DNA of 47,307 bases from Williamsia sp. (GCA_015069695.1 JADCRZ010000049.1:1-47307), one strand, 5' to 3'. Numbered from the stretch's first letter, positions 16,006 to 25,032 are shown. Made by a program: numbers and translations. The notes: generated by a model from the sequence alone, not told the origin.

Positions 16006-16839
16006 ATGAAAAAAGTTTTGCTTTCTGCTGTCCTATTATCCGTCATCAACATGACGGCCCCTGCGCAATTAAGAACCCCATCGCCCAGTCCGACCCAAAC
16101 GATCCGCCAGGATTTTGGCCTGTCGCGCATAGAACTTTCTTACTCCAGACCAGGTGCCAAGAACCGGAAAGTAATGGGCGATCTGGTGCCTTATGGAAAG
16201 GTATGGAGAACCGGTGCCAATGGCGCCACCCTGCTCCAGTTCGGTGATGATGTGATAATTGGCGGAACGACCGTACCGGCCGGTAAGTATGGACTGGTCA
16301 GCATACCGGATAAAACCAGCTGGACCCTGATCCTTACCAGACTGCTCAATGTAACACAGCCTGCTGCCTATAACAAGGACAGTGATGTTGTACGGGTGAA
16401 TGTAAGGTCGCTCCTGGTAAAAGACCGGGCAGAAACATTTACCATGCAGTTTGTCAACATTGGCCCCTCTTCCTGCGAGCTGCAGCTGATGTGGGAAAAC
16501 ACCGTTGTGAGCCTCCCTATCAAAACAGATATAGACAGCAAGGTTATGAGCCAGATCGCGGAAGCTATGTCAAAAGACAACCCGCCTTATTTTGCAGCAG
16601 CATCATATTATTTCGACAACGGCAAAGACCTTGCAAAAGCAAAACAATGGGCCCAAAAAGCAGTGGAAGCAACACCTGATGCTTTTTATATCGTGCACCT
16701 GCTGGCAAAGATCCAGGCAAAAACTGGCGACAAAAAAGGAGCCATTGCCACGGCACAGAAATCTATCCAACTCTCAAAAGAAGCCAAGAACGACGATTAT
16801 GTGCGGCTGAATGAAAAGCTGATTGCCAGCCTGAAGTAA
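16006..16839 (+). CDS. DUF2911 domain-containing exported protein with TPR tail
   Basis: A 277-residue exported protein. Residues 1-20 form a signal peptide (MTAPAQ end). Residues about 25-170 are the DUF2911 domain, common and almost restricted to Bacteroidota and relatives: LSYSRPGAKNRKVMG, VPYGKVWRTGANGATLLQF, VPAGKYGLVSIPDKTSWTLIL. Residues about 190-277 contain two TPR-like repeats (LAKAKQWAQKAVEATPDAFYIVHLLAKI, KKGAIATAQKSIQLSKEAK). No function has been assigned to DUF2911 that I know of; a periplasmic location is expected. It is encoded alone, convergent with truA with only 16 bases between stop codons. Confidence 0.85.
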   Translation: MKKVLLSAVLLSVINMTAPAQLRTPSPSPTQTIRQDFGLSRIELSYSRPGAKNRKVMGDLVPYGKVWRTGANGATLLQFGDDVIIGGTTVPAGKYGLVSIPDKTSWTLILTRLLNVTQPAAYNKDSDVVRVNVRSLLVKDRAETFTMQFVNIGPSSCELQLMWENTVVSLPIKTDIDSKVMSQIAEAMSKDNPPYFAAASYYFDNGKDLAKAKQWAQKAVEATPDAFYIVHLLAKIQAKTGDKKGAIATAQKSIQLSKEAKNDDYVRLNEKLIASLK

Positions 16840-16855
16840 GAAGGAAGCAGCCGGG

Positions 16856-17602
16856 CTAGAAAATTCCCGGAGGGAAGTTTACCTGCATTAAAAACAAGCC
16901 ATGACCAGGCACAGAAAAATCTGCCTGGCGGTTGTCTTTTGCAAGCAGGATGGTCTGCAAGCCATCCAGTTCCAGCTTTCCTCTTCCGATCAGCAACATG
17001 GTAGCAGTGAGTCCGCGCACCATGCCGCGTAAAAAACGGTTGGCCTTTACGCGGTACACGAGGCAGTCTTTTTCCTGGGCCCATTCACTTTGTTCAATGG
17101 AGCAAAAAAAAGTTTTGACCTGGGTGTTGCGCTTGGAGAACGAAGTAAAGTCTTTGTGCGTCTTGATCAGCCGGGCAGCTTCCTGCATCTTTTCCAGCTC
17201 GAGCGTATAGGGATAATAATAAGCACGGTCACGCAGAAAAGGATTTTTGCTGCGGTAGATATAATAAGCATACTCACGGCTGCTGGCATCATAGCGGCAA
17301 TGCGCTTCCGGGGATACAGGATAAAGCTGGCTGATGACGATATCAGGTGGCAGAATGGCATTCATCTTATAAACAAACTGGGGATGGATAAGACCTGTGT
17401 AATCAAAGTGAAAATAATTCTGCATGGCATGTACCCCGGTATCTGTGCGCGAGGAGGAGGTCAGCTCAACCGGTGATTTTTGCAAAACAGAAAACGCCTT
17501 TTCAACTTCCGACTGGATGGAATTGGCATTGTCTTGTCTTTGAAAACCGCTGTAAAGGGTGCCCTTGTAGCTAAGCTCCAGGAAATAGCGCTGTGTTGTC
17601 AT
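16856..17602 (-). CDS. truA: tRNA pseudouridine synthase A
   Basis: A 248-residue enzyme that isomerises uridines 38-40 of tRNA anticodon stems to pseudouridine. The catalytic Asp54 lies in SSRTDTGVHA, the universal TruA motif. Further motifs are LSYKGTLYSGFQRQ at the N-terminus, the Tyr/Arg region RYDASSREYAYYI (about 103-115), and VKANRFLRGMVRGL near the C-terminus. Length fits the family. The gene starts 12 bases after the stop codon of the DUF4476 gene, so the two are probably co-transcribed, although their roles seem unrelated. Confidence 0.95.
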   Translation of the reverse strand: MTTQRYFLELSYKGTLYSGFQRQDNANSIQSEVEKAFSVLQKSPVELTSSSRTDTGVHAMQNYFHFDYTGLIHPQFVYKMNAILPPDIVISQLYPVSPEAHCRYDASSREYAYYIYRSKNPFLRDRAYYYPYTLELEKMQEAARLIKTHKDFTSFSKRNTQVKTFFCSIEQSEWAQEKDCLVYRVKANRFLRGMVRGLTATMLLIGRGKLELDGLQTILLAKDNRQADFSVPGHGLFLMQVNFPPGIF

Positions 17603-17614
17603 GCAGAAGGGAGC

Positions 17615-18958
17615 TTATTGCCGGATCATGGCCCGGAACCGGTTTTTGTAGTAATCGTTGCTGATCAGTTCTTCCAGCGACAAAAAATTTTCTGTGTCAG
17701 AAACAAACGGATAGGCTGCATCAAAGAAGCGGTATTTGCTTTCATCGCTGGGGAACAGCTCGGTCAGTCCTTTGATCTGCTTCACGGAATAGCATTTTGT
17801 TTTGAAATACTTTCGCGCTACAACCAGTTTATCGTCGATCGCATTTTCCGCCAGCAGCTTAACGCGCAGCTTGTCTACATCACTGTCTGAAGCAAAGTTT
17901 TTACAATCTGAATTGGTGACCACCAGTCCTGCTTTCTTCTTCGTAGTTGTATCTGCCGATGAGGGAGAAGCCTTCTTCGTTGCAGAATCCACCGAAGCAG
18001 GCGGCGCAGGTGTAGATACACGCTGGGTAACCGTATCAGGTGATTTCTGTTGTGGTTGGGTAACTGCAGGAGGCTGGGAGACAGGCTGATTCGATACGGA
18101 TACAGCCGGTTCTTTCAAGGGAATCTCCACATCAACGGTATCGGTTGAGTAGATATATTGTTCAATAAATACAGCTTTGTATCCTTCTTCTGTTTTGGAT
18201 TCTGATATCCTGGTGATAAAAGGCTTTTCAGCTGCATCCTGCTTTTTAGGCGGGGTAGTTACAGGAGGTTCCTGTACCGGCGGTTTTGTGATGGTTACCT
18301 GCTTTTCAGGCAGGGGAACAGAATCTTTTTTCTCCGGTGGCGTTTCCTTTTTTTCTTCCCTCTTGACCAGTTGCCCAGCGGCAGAATCGGTTTTCTTTTC
18401 AGCCGGTGGTGTGGTGGTTACAGCCAGGGCGGTGTCTGTTACCACTTGCTGGGGCGGCTCAGTGGTTGCCGGCTTCCTGCGGTCAGGAGGCGTAACAGGT
18501 TTTGCTGCTGTGTACAGGATTGATGAATCATTGACCACATTGGCCAGCATCTGGGAAAAGGCATCGCTTTTCCGTTCGCCCGTATTCTCCGCTTCTTGTT
18601 TCTGTGCAGGCAGGGTAGCCTGTATCATGGCCCCATTCTGCAGGTTAAACAATCCCCAGCCTTTATCTCCCAGGTTTCTCAGCTCAAATCCCTGGTCCTG
18701 TTTGTTCATATCTACCAGGAAATGCTGCTCCGGAAAAAGGTTGCGGGCAAAACGGATGAAAATGTCGTACGTGCTGTCGCGCAGCTTGGGTACAATCATA
18801 TAACCGTTCTCGGACGAGCTGTAGATGCCGTTCTGAATGCGTGCATAAAAAGGCTGTGAGGTGCTGGATTGTAAATACAGGTAATATTGCTGCTGTGCCA
18901 GTCCACGTGTTCCCACCAACACAAGCAAAGCAAAAAAGATGATTTTCGGTAGCGACAT
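17615..18958 (-). CDS. Exported DUF4476 protein with long proline-rich linker
   Basis: A protein of about 447 residues starting MSLPKIIFFALLVLVG (ATG at 18958; an ATG at 18964 is equally possible). An ATG at 19015 is in frame, but a -7 box at 19013-19020 would put the transcription start downstream of it. After the signal peptide (ending GLAQ) comes a beta-rich domain (QQYYLYLQSSTSQPFYARI, about residues 20-120). A long Pro/Thr/Lys-rich linker follows (about 150-340, with many PPV, EKK and TTPP runs). The C-terminal domain (about 350-445) has a Cys, repeated Asp/Leu spacing and the GLTELFPSDESKYRFFDAAY stretch of DUF4476. The linker could span peptidoglycan. Function unknown. truA follows after 12 bases. 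Confidence 0.78.
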   Translation of the reverse strand: MSLPKIIFFALLVLVGTRGLAQQQYYLYLQSSTSQPFYARIQNGIYSSSENGYMIVPKLRDSTYDIFIRFARNLFPEQHFLVDMNKQDQGFELRNLGDKGWGLFNLQNGAMIQATLPAQKQEAENTGERKSDAFSQMLANVVNDSSILYTAAKPVTPPDRRKPATTEPPQQVVTDTALAVTTTPPAEKKTDSAAGQLVKREEKKETPPEKKDSVPLPEKQVTITKPPVQEPPVTTPPKKQDAAEKPFITRISESKTEEGYKAVFIEQYIYSTDTVDVEIPLKEPAVSVSNQPVSQPPAVTQPQQKSPDTVTQRVSTPAPPASVDSATKKASPSSADTTTKKKAGLVVTNSDCKNFASDSDVDKLRVKLLAENAIDDKLVVARKYFKTKCYSVKQIKGLTELFPSDESKYRFFDAAYPFVSDTENFLSLEELISNDYYKNRFRAMIRQ

Positions 18959-19012
18959 AGTCATGTTCCGGACAAACCCGGGTAAAGTGTAAAATACGGT
19001 ACAAGCAAGATA

Positions 19013-19020
19013 CAAAGGTA
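19013..19020 (-). promoter_or_regulatory. -7 element of the DUF4476-truA operon
   Basis: The minus strand reads TACCTTTG, an exact TAnnTTTG match. It overlaps the most upstream possible start codon (19015), which argues that translation begins at 18964 or 18958. The facing M1 peptidase gene has its own -7 box at 19084-19091, so this is a divergent promoter region. Confidence 0.5.
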
Positions 19021-19083
19021 GGTGATGGTTTACAATAGGGGTCTTTTATCAAATTATTTGCATACAGCAAGCTGAACCTCGAC

Positions 19084-19091
19084 TATCTTTG
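19084..19091 (+). promoter_or_regulatory. -7 element of the M1 peptidase gene
   Basis: TATCTTTG is an exact TAnnTTTG match ending 17 bases before the ATG at 19109. A TTTG lies upstream at 19048-19051... but its spacing (about 32 bases from the TA) is larger than usual, so the -33 element is uncertain. Confidence 0.5.
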
Positions 19092-19108
19092 CCGCCTGAA
19101 AAAATCAT

Positions 19109-21619
19109 ATGAAGCGCTTTACTTTCCTGTTGGCTTGCCTGGTTTCCTTATCCCCCCTTTTCTCCCAAACCCCATCCACCCCTACCGATACAAGCTGGAT
19201 GAACGTGTACCGGGCCACCTACCCACGTATCAACGACCTGGTTCATACCAAATTACAGGTAAAATTTGATTACGATAAATCTTATCTCTACGGCAATGCC
19301 TGGATCACGCTCAAACCGCATTTCTACCCTACGGATTCCCTGACGCTGGATGCCAAAGGCATGGACCTGCACAAAGTAGAGCTGGTGAATGGATCAACAA
19401 ACAGCCCGCTTAAATACGATTATGATGGGATGTTGCTCAGGATCCACCTGAACAAAACCTACAAGGCAAGCGATAAGTACACCGTATACATAGATTATAC
19501 CTCCAAACCCAATGAGGTAAAAGTAAAAGGAAGCGCGGCCATCAATGATGCAAAAGGCCTGTATTTTATCAACCCCAAAGGGGAAGACAAGGATAAGCCC
19601 ACCCAGATCTGGACACAGGGAGAGACCGAAGCCAACTCTGTGTGGTTTCCGACCATCGACAAGCCCAACCAGCGCTGCACGGAAGAAATTTACATGACCG
19701 TTCCGGATAAGTACGTAACCCTCAGCAATGGTTTGCTCACCAGCCAGAAAAAAAATGGGGACGGCACCCGGACAGACTATTGGAAGATGGACCTGCCGCA
19801 TGCGCCCTACCTGTTCTTTATGGGCGTAGGTGATTACACGATCATCAAAGATTCGTACAAAGGCAAGGAAGTGAGCTATTATGTAGAAAAGGAGTATGCA
19901 TCGGAGGCGCGTAAAATTTTTGGTCTCACACCTGAGATGATGGGCTTTTATGCACGCATTACAGGTGTAGAATATCCCTGGGCCAAATACAGCCAGATCA
20001 CCGGTCGCGATTATGTGAGTGGTGCCATGGAAAACACCACGGCTACCCTGCATACCGATGCCCTGCAGCAGGACGCACGTGAACTGGTTGATGGCAACAA
20101 GTACGAAGAGTATGTTGCACATGAACTGTTTCACCAATGGTTTGGTGACCTGGTTACAACCGAAAGCTGGAGCAACTTAACCGTGAATGAATCTTTTGCC
20201 AACTACAGCGAAGTGTTGTGGAACCAGTATAAATACGGGAAAGATGCAGGGGATGAAAAGAACTATGAAGACATGGAAGGTTATCTGCGCAGCAAAAGCG
20301 AAGCAAAGGACCTGGTGCGTTTTCATTATGCAGACAAGGAGGATATGTTTGATGCTGTAAGCTATAACAAGGGCGGACGCATCCTGCACATGCTGAGGAA
20401 TTACCTGGGCGACAGTGCTTTCTTCAAAGGCCTGAATTTGTATCTCACTACCAATAAGTTTAAATCAGCCGAAGCCCACCAGCTCAGGCTGGCGATGGAA
20501 GAAGTCAGCGGCAGGGACCTCAACTGGTTCTTCAATCAATGGTATTTTGGCAGCGGCCATCCGGTACTTACAATCGATTATCAATACGACGACAATGCAA
20601 AAAAAGTAAAGGTCACCATCAGGCAGGTGCAGCAAAGCAACACTACTTTTACGCTGCCCATCGCCATTGATGTATACAACGGCGCCCACAAGGTAAGGCA
20701 TGATGTATGGATGACCGACCGCGAGCAAACATTCACGTTTGATTACCAATCGCACCCTGACCTGGTGAATGTAGACGGTGATAAAATTCTGCTCTGCGAA
20801 AAGAAAGACAACAAGACCCTGGATAATTATGTACACCAGTACAAATATGCCGGCAACTATTTAGACCGCCGTGAAGCCATCGAAGCCTGTGCTGCACAGC
20901 AGGATGATCCAAAGGCGCTGGCCCTGTTGAAGGAAGCCCTGAAAGACAAGTTCTATGGCATCAGAAATGTGGCCCTCGATCAGCTTGACATGAAAAAGGC
21001 AGGCGTAAAGCAGGCTGTTGAAGCAACCGTAGCAGACATGGCAAAGAACGAACCCAGGTCTACCGTGCGCGCCAAGGCCATCACTGTACTGGGCACCTAC
21101 AACAAACCCGAGTACAAACCGCTTTTTGCTACTGCCTTGAATGATTCTTCCTACAGTGTAGCCGGTGCTGCACTGGAAGCCATCAGTATTGTAGATGCAC
21201 CCACATTTGTAAGTGAGGTCAGCAAGCTGAGAAACAAGCCGGCAAAAGGAAAGCTGGGTGAGATCATGAACCAGGTGATGATGGAAACCGGTACGGAAGA
21301 AGATTTCAATACCATCTCTAAAAATTTTGACAGGCTGCCCCTCAGCGATGCCAAGATAGAAGCCATGCAGCCGTTCAGCCAGTACCTCGCAAAGATCAAC
21401 GATACCGAAAAGTTCAAAAAGGGCATCAACATGATCGTTTCCCTGCGCGATGCCATTCCGGCTCAATACCAGGCACAATTCACGCCCTTCGTCAACAACA
21501 TGATCCTGAAGGGGATTGTCACAAAGAAGAAAGCCGAGCTAAAAGGCGATCGCGAAGCAGAAATACAAAAGCAGATCGATTATGTAAATGCGGTGATAGA
21601 AGGAAAGAAAGGGTTTTAA
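19109..21619 (+). CDS. M1 family zinc aminopeptidase, exported
   Basis: An 836-residue metallopeptidase of the M1 (aminopeptidase N/leukotriene A4 hydrolase) family, removing N-terminal residues from peptides, here probably in the periplasm. Residues 1-20 are a signal peptide. The substrate-anchoring motif is GAMENTTATL (about 310). The zinc site is complete: HELFH with His338, Glu339 and His342, and the third ligand Glu361 in NESFANY, at the standard 18-residue spacing. A C-terminal HEAT-like helical region (about 590-830, with repeats such as ALALLKEALKDKFYGIRNVALDQL) follows a short beta domain. The gene has its own promoter box and a strong terminator. It is complete, with no missing active-site residue. 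Confidence 0.93.
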   Translation: MKRFTFLLACLVSLSPLFSQTPSTPTDTSWMNVYRATYPRINDLVHTKLQVKFDYDKSYLYGNAWITLKPHFYPTDSLTLDAKGMDLHKVELVNGSTNSPLKYDYDGMLLRIHLNKTYKASDKYTVYIDYTSKPNEVKVKGSAAINDAKGLYFINPKGEDKDKPTQIWTQGETEANSVWFPTIDKPNQRCTEEIYMTVPDKYVTLSNGLLTSQKKNGDGTRTDYWKMDLPHAPYLFFMGVGDYTIIKDSYKGKEVSYYVEKEYASEARKIFGLTPEMMGFYARITGVEYPWAKYSQITGRDYVSGAMENTTATLHTDALQQDARELVDGNKYEEYVAHELFHQWFGDLVTTESWSNLTVNESFANYSEVLWNQYKYGKDAGDEKNYEDMEGYLRSKSEAKDLVRFHYADKEDMFDAVSYNKGGRILHMLRNYLGDSAFFKGLNLYLTTNKFKSAEAHQLRLAMEEVSGRDLNWFFNQWYFGSGHPVLTIDYQYDDNAKKVKVTIRQVQQSNTTFTLPIAIDVYNGAHKVRHDVWMTDREQTFTFDYQSHPDLVNVDGDKILLCEKKDNKTLDNYVHQYKYAGNYLDRREAIEACAAQQDDPKALALLKEALKDKFYGIRNVALDQLDMKKAGVKQAVEATVADMAKNEPRSTVRAKAITVLGTYNKPEYKPLFATALNDSSYSVAGAALEAISIVDAPTFVSEVSKLRNKPAKGKLGEIMNQVMMETGTEEDFNTISKNFDRLPLSDAKIEAMQPFSQYLAKINDTEKFKKGINMIVSLRDAIPAQYQAQFTPFVNNMILKGIVTKKKAELKGDREAEIQKQIDYVNAVIEGKKGF

Positions 21620-21642
21620 ATATCGTGTTCCGTATATGTTAG

Positions 21643-21680
21643 ACAATCCTGTTTTCATGTCATGAAAACAGGATTGTTTC
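21643..21680. terminator. Strong bidirectional terminator
   Basis: A perfect 16-bp stem (21643-21658 with 21662-21677) around the three-base loop GTC, followed by T-rich sequence on the plus strand and GA-rich sequence on the other side. It separates the M1 peptidase gene from the convergent lemA-TPM operon and probably ends both. Confidence 0.85.
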
Positions 21681-21683
21681 ATT

Positions 21684-22508
21684 TTACCAACTTCCGCTCG
21701 CACCGCCACCTCCGCCGCTGCCGCCACCAAAACCGCCGAAGCCGCCTCCACCGCCACCTGACCATCCACCTCCGCCTCCTGAGGACCAGCCACCGCCACT
21801 CCCTCTGCCTAATTCACTGCCAATCATACCACCCAGGAAGCCACCCCAGAACGAACCTCCGCGCCCGTAGCCGCGCCGGCTCATCATGCCACCGCCGCCA
21901 CCGCCTCTTCTGGAGAAAATAAAGATGAGAATAATAATCAAGATGATAAACCCGATGCCGGCTCCGCCGCCTTCTGCGCTCCGTCTTCCTCTTTGTGCAT
22001 ACCCTTCGGGTGCTTTGTACTCGCCGCGGGCTGCTTTGATGATGTCATCGATGGCCTGGTCGAAGCCGCGGTAGTAGTTGTCCCGGTCGCTGCCGCGGAA
22101 ATTGGGAATGATTTTGCTTTGTATGATCTGGTTGGCAATGGCATCCGGAATAGCCCCTTCGAGGCCATAGCCTGTTTCAATGCGGACTTTCCGGTCCTTG
22201 ATGGCCGCCAATATTACAATGCCGTTGTTGTTTTTTTTGTTGCCGACACCCCATTTGCGAAGGATGGCCAGGGCATAATCTTCTATCGCATAATCGCCGG
22301 TTGTGGAAATGGTAACAATGGCAATCTGGTTGGAGGTGCTGTCGTCGTAGGCAACCAGCTTGCTTTCCAGGGCCTGGATCTGGTCGTCCGTTAATGCATG
22401 CGCAAAATCATTGACCAGCCGGGGCGGATTAGGCCGGTCCGGAACATTTTGGGCGCTGACAGCAAGGGTAAAAACGAAACAGGCGAGCAGCAGCAGGAAC
22501 TTCTTCAT
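21684..22508 (-). CDS. TPM domain protein with Gly-rich tail (YgcG family)
   Basis: A 274-residue membrane-anchored protein starting MKKFLLLLACFVF (ATG at 22508). An in-frame ATG at 22535 would add nine residues before a normal signal peptide. The signal sequence ends SAQ. The TPM domain spans about residues 28-150 (PRLVNDFAHALTDDQIQALESKL, IAIVTISTTGDYAIEDYAL, GIVILAAIKDRKVRIETGYGLEGAIPDA). A membrane segment follows at about 178-195, and then a long Gly/Ser/Trp tail ending GASGSW, typical of YgcG-type proteins. Family function is unsettled. It is the last gene of the lemA-TPM-TPM operon, a widespread arrangement that implies a shared envelope role. Confidence 0.88.
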   Translation of the reverse strand: MKKFLLLLACFVFTLAVSAQNVPDRPNPPRLVNDFAHALTDDQIQALESKLVAYDDSTSNQIAIVTISTTGDYAIEDYALAILRKWGVGNKKNNNGIVILAAIKDRKVRIETGYGLEGAIPDAIANQIIQSKIIPNFRGSDRDNYYRGFDQAIDDIIKAARGEYKAPEGYAQRGRRSAEGGGAGIGFIILIIILIFIFSRRGGGGGGMMSRRGYGRGGSFWGGFLGGMIGSELGRGSGGGWSSGGGGGWSGGGGGGFGGFGGGSGGGGGASGSW

Positions 22509-22550
22509 AATATATGATTCAGGATGGGGCCGCATACCAGGCGCGAACCT

Positions 22551-23012
22551 TTAACGGCCAAACACGATGTCGTCCGGCAATTCGTTCTTGTCGGTTTCAC
22601 CGTTGTACGGAAAATGCTGGTGCAGGGCTTCCCCGATTTGTTTGACCACTGCTTCAATGCCCAGGGAATAATTGCTCGTGTTGAAGTGGGAGAGCATCAG
22701 GGCAACTTCTTCTTTCCAGAACTGCTGGCCTGTTTTTGCATGAATGCCTTCATCGGCAAACAGGGCCAGCTGGTGATCTTTGATCGCCACATACACCAAT
22801 ACAGCATTGCGTTCGGCTGTATTGTTCATCTTGAGCGCATAGAAAATTTCTACGGCACGATCCAGCGGGTTAACGTATTTACAATGGCTTTCTATGTAAA
22901 CACGCACTTCCCCGCTGGTCCGTTTCTCAGCTTCCCGGATGGCCTCCACGATAGCGCTGCTTTCCTGGTCGGAAAACAGCGCCTTCGGTTTAAAAGGGGA
23001 GAGGATGCCCAT
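22551..23012 (-). CDS. TPM domain-containing protein (cytoplasmic-type)
   Basis: A 153-residue protein without signal peptide or membrane segment. It carries a second copy of the TPM domain: VEAIREAEKRTSGEVRVYIESHC, NAVLVYVAIKDHQLALFADEGIHAKTG, and YSLGIEAVVKQIGEALHQHFP. In many Bacteroidota a short TPM protein of this kind lies between lemA and a larger YgcG-type TPM protein, exactly as here (11 bases after lemA, 42 before the next gene). It probably works with them at the inner membrane. The biochemical role of the family is not established. Confidence 0.88.
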   Translation of the reverse strand: MGILSPFKPKALFSDQESSAIVEAIREAEKRTSGEVRVYIESHCKYVNPLDRAVEIFYALKMNNTAERNAVLVYVAIKDHQLALFADEGIHAKTGQQFWKEEVALMLSHFNTSNYSLGIEAVVKQIGEALHQHFPYNGETDKNELPDDIVFGR

Positions 23013-23023
23013 GATAATAAAAG

Positions 23024-23614
23024 TTAGAAATTGACGGATGGTGCTTTCTGCGAGCCAGGTTCAGCCTCAAAATAAGGCCGGGGCGCAAAATGGAAAATGC
23101 CGGCATACAGGCTGTTGGGAAAACGCCGGATGTTTGAATTGTAATCCTGAACAGACGAGTTAAAGTCGTTGCGGGCAACCTTGATCCGGTTTTCAGTGCC
23201 TTCCAGCTGCGCCTGCAGGTTTTGAAAGTTTGCATTGGCCTTCAGGTCAGGATAAGCTTCTACTGTTGCCAGCAGCCGGCCCAGGGAGCCGCTTAACTGT
23301 GCCTGTGCCTGCTGGAACTGCTGCAGTTTTTCAGGCGTGAGGTCATTGGCATTTATTTGAACAGAAGTGGCTTTTGCCCTTGCTTCCACTACCTGTGTGA
23401 GTGTGGTGGTTTCAAACTTGGCAGCTCCTTTCACCGTATTCACCAAATTAGGTATCAGGTCTGACCTGCGCTGGTATTCGCTTTGTACGTTACCGAACTT
23501 GCCTTTTACATTTTCATCCAGCTGTACCATATTGTTGTAGCCGCTGCAACCGCATCCGCCAAGCAGCACGATTACAACCAGAATAATAATCAACGTGAGA
23601 TTTTTCGAGTTCAT
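23024..23614 (-). CDS. lemA: LemA family protein
   Basis: A 196-residue inner-membrane protein. An N-terminal hydrophobic segment (about residues 7-20) includes a GGCGCSG stretch that could act as a lipobox. Then comes the LemA coiled-coil domain with YNNMVQLDENVKGKFGNVQSEYQRRSDLIPNLVNTVKG and the late motif ARNDFNSSVQDYNSNIRRFPNSLYAG. I chose the ATG at 23614 (MNSKNLTLII); the in-frame ATG at 23719 would add 35 residues before the membrane segment. It heads the lemA-TPM-TPM operon, 113 bases after thrC. Confidence 0.92.
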   Translation of the reverse strand: MNSKNLTLIIILVVIVLLGGCGCSGYNNMVQLDENVKGKFGNVQSEYQRRSDLIPNLVNTVKGAAKFETTTLTQVVEARAKATSVQINANDLTPEKLQQFQQAQAQLSGSLGRLLATVEAYPDLKANANFQNLQAQLEGTENRIKVARNDFNSSVQDYNSNIRRFPNSLYAGIFHFAPRPYFEAEPGSQKAPSVNF

Positions 23615-23641
23615 TTTTTGAGTGTTTAGTGTGAACAAATC

Positions 23642-23660
23642 CCTGCCGTGGTCGGGCAGG
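23642..23660 (-). terminator. Possible weak terminator after thrC
   Basis: CCTGCC (23642-23647) pairs with GGCAGG (23655-23660). The hairpin lies between thrC and lemA, which are on the same strand. On the minus strand it is followed by only a weakly T-rich stretch, so read-through into lemA is possible. Confidence 0.3.
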
Positions 23661-23727
23661 TGCTTGTTTGCGGGCGTAAAGATAAGATTCTTCCCCACAT
23701 CAAAGCCCGGCTCTTGCATGGGCGGAC

Positions 23728-25032
23728 CTACCTCTTTTTCGCCAGCAAAAATTCCTTGAGCAGGGAGTAAGCAGGAGCGATCTGCGAACGATGTTTGTTC
23801 CTGCCCATCAGGGCCTGAACCGGATCGGGCAGGGAGATCGGTTGGTTGATAACCGGCTCCACTACATCATAAAACTTGACGGGGTGGGCCGTGCCCAGCA
23901 AATACCCCTTCTGTTCTGCATGGTGTTGCAGATAATCTTCCAGGGCACGATAGGCAACAGCGCCGTGCGGATCCAGCAGGTAATGAACTTTTTCATAAAC
24001 GGCCCGGATGGTTTCGCGGGTCTGGCTGTCTGACACACTGGAGCTGGTCAATGCTTTTTTGAGGGAAGAGAATTGCTGCTGAAAAATTTCCAGGATGCGG
24101 GAAAAATTACTGGGATCTCCTACATCCATGGCATTGGAAAGCGTAGCTACAGCCGTTTTCGGTGTATAGCTGCCGCTTGCAAGATAAGCGGGCACCGTAT
24201 CATTGGCATTGCAGGCAGCAATAAATTGCTGCACCGGCAGGCCGGATACCTGGGCAAGCATACCCGCACAGATATTGCCAAAATTGCCGCTGGGTACACT
24301 TATCACAGGCGGGTGGTCCTTATCGGGCCATTGCTGGTAAGCAAAAAAATAGTAAAACTGCTGAGGCAACCACCGCGCTACGTTGATCGAGTTGGCGGAC
24401 GTGAGGAAAAGTTGATTTGTTAGCTCCTCATCAGCAAAAGCCTGCTTTACCATGCGCTGGCAATCATCAAAATTTCCTGCTACTTCCAGCGCCGCAATGT
24501 TTCCTCCCCAGGTAGTCAGCTGCAGTTCCTGCACGCTGCTAACCTTGCCAGCCGGATAGAGAATGACCACATCCACGCCTTCAACTCCGTAAAAACCACC
24601 AGCTACTGCCCCGCCTGTATCGCCGGAAGTTGCCACAAGCACCGTTACTTTTTGCGTGTTGTCTTTTACAAAATGGGCCAAACAGCGGCTCATAAAACGG
24701 GCGCCTACATCTTTAAAGGCGAGCGTAGGCCCATGGAACAATTCCAGTGCAGCTATCTGTTCGTTGATCTTTACCAGCGGAAAATCAAACGAGATGGTGT
24801 CGCGTACAATTTCCTGTAAACGGTTGGAGGGAATGGTATCGCCTACATAAGGCTTTATAACTTCAAAGGCAATTTCTTCGCGTGAGCGGAACCCGAAGTT
24901 GTCGAAAAAGCCTTTTGGCAGGAGGGGAATTTGTTCCGGAAAATAAAGCCCCTTGTCGGGTGCCTGTCCGCGGATGGTTGCTTCCCGGAAATCAGCCAGC
25001 GGTGATTGTTGGTTTGTACTGAAATATTTCAT
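23728..25032 (-). CDS. thrC: Threonine synthase
   Basis: A 434-residue PLP enzyme that converts O-phosphohomoserine and water to threonine and phosphate, the last step of threonine synthesis. The PLP lysine is Lys107 in LAFKDVGARF. SGDTGGAVAGGFYGV forms the phosphate-binding loop, and SANSINVARWLPQ and PSGNFGNICAG are further family motifs. The start at 25032 (MKYFSTNQQS) matches the usual beginning MxYxSTxxxxP; the ATG at 25068 would add 12 unrelated residues. It is the third gene of thrA-thrB-thrC, 22 bases after thrB. Confidence 0.96.
   Translation of the reverse strand: MKYFSTNQQSPLADFREATIRGQAPDKGLYFPEQIPLLPKGFFDNFGFRSREEIAFEVIKPYVGDTIPSNRLQEIVRDTISFDFPLVKINEQIAALELFHGPTLAFKDVGARFMSRCLAHFVKDNTQKVTVLVATSGDTGGAVAGGFYGVEGVDVVILYPAGKVSSVQELQLTTWGGNIAALEVAGNFDDCQRMVKQAFADEELTNQLFLTSANSINVARWLPQQFYYFFAYQQWPDKDHPPVISVPSGNFGNICAGMLAQVSGLPVQQFIAACNANDTVPAYLASGSYTPKTAVATLSNAMDVGDPSNFSRILEIFQQQFSSLKKALTSSSVSDSQTRETIRAVYEKVHYLLDPHGAVAYRALEDYLQHHAEQKGYLLGTAHPVKFYDVVEPVINQPISLPDPVQALMGRNKHRSQIAPAYSLLKEFLLAKKR

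Noticed and set aside
21690-21930. Repetitive G/C-rich stretch resembling a tandem DNA repeat
   Set aside because: It encodes the Gly/Ser-rich tail of a YgcG-type TPM protein. The repetition is at the protein level and irregular at the DNA level.
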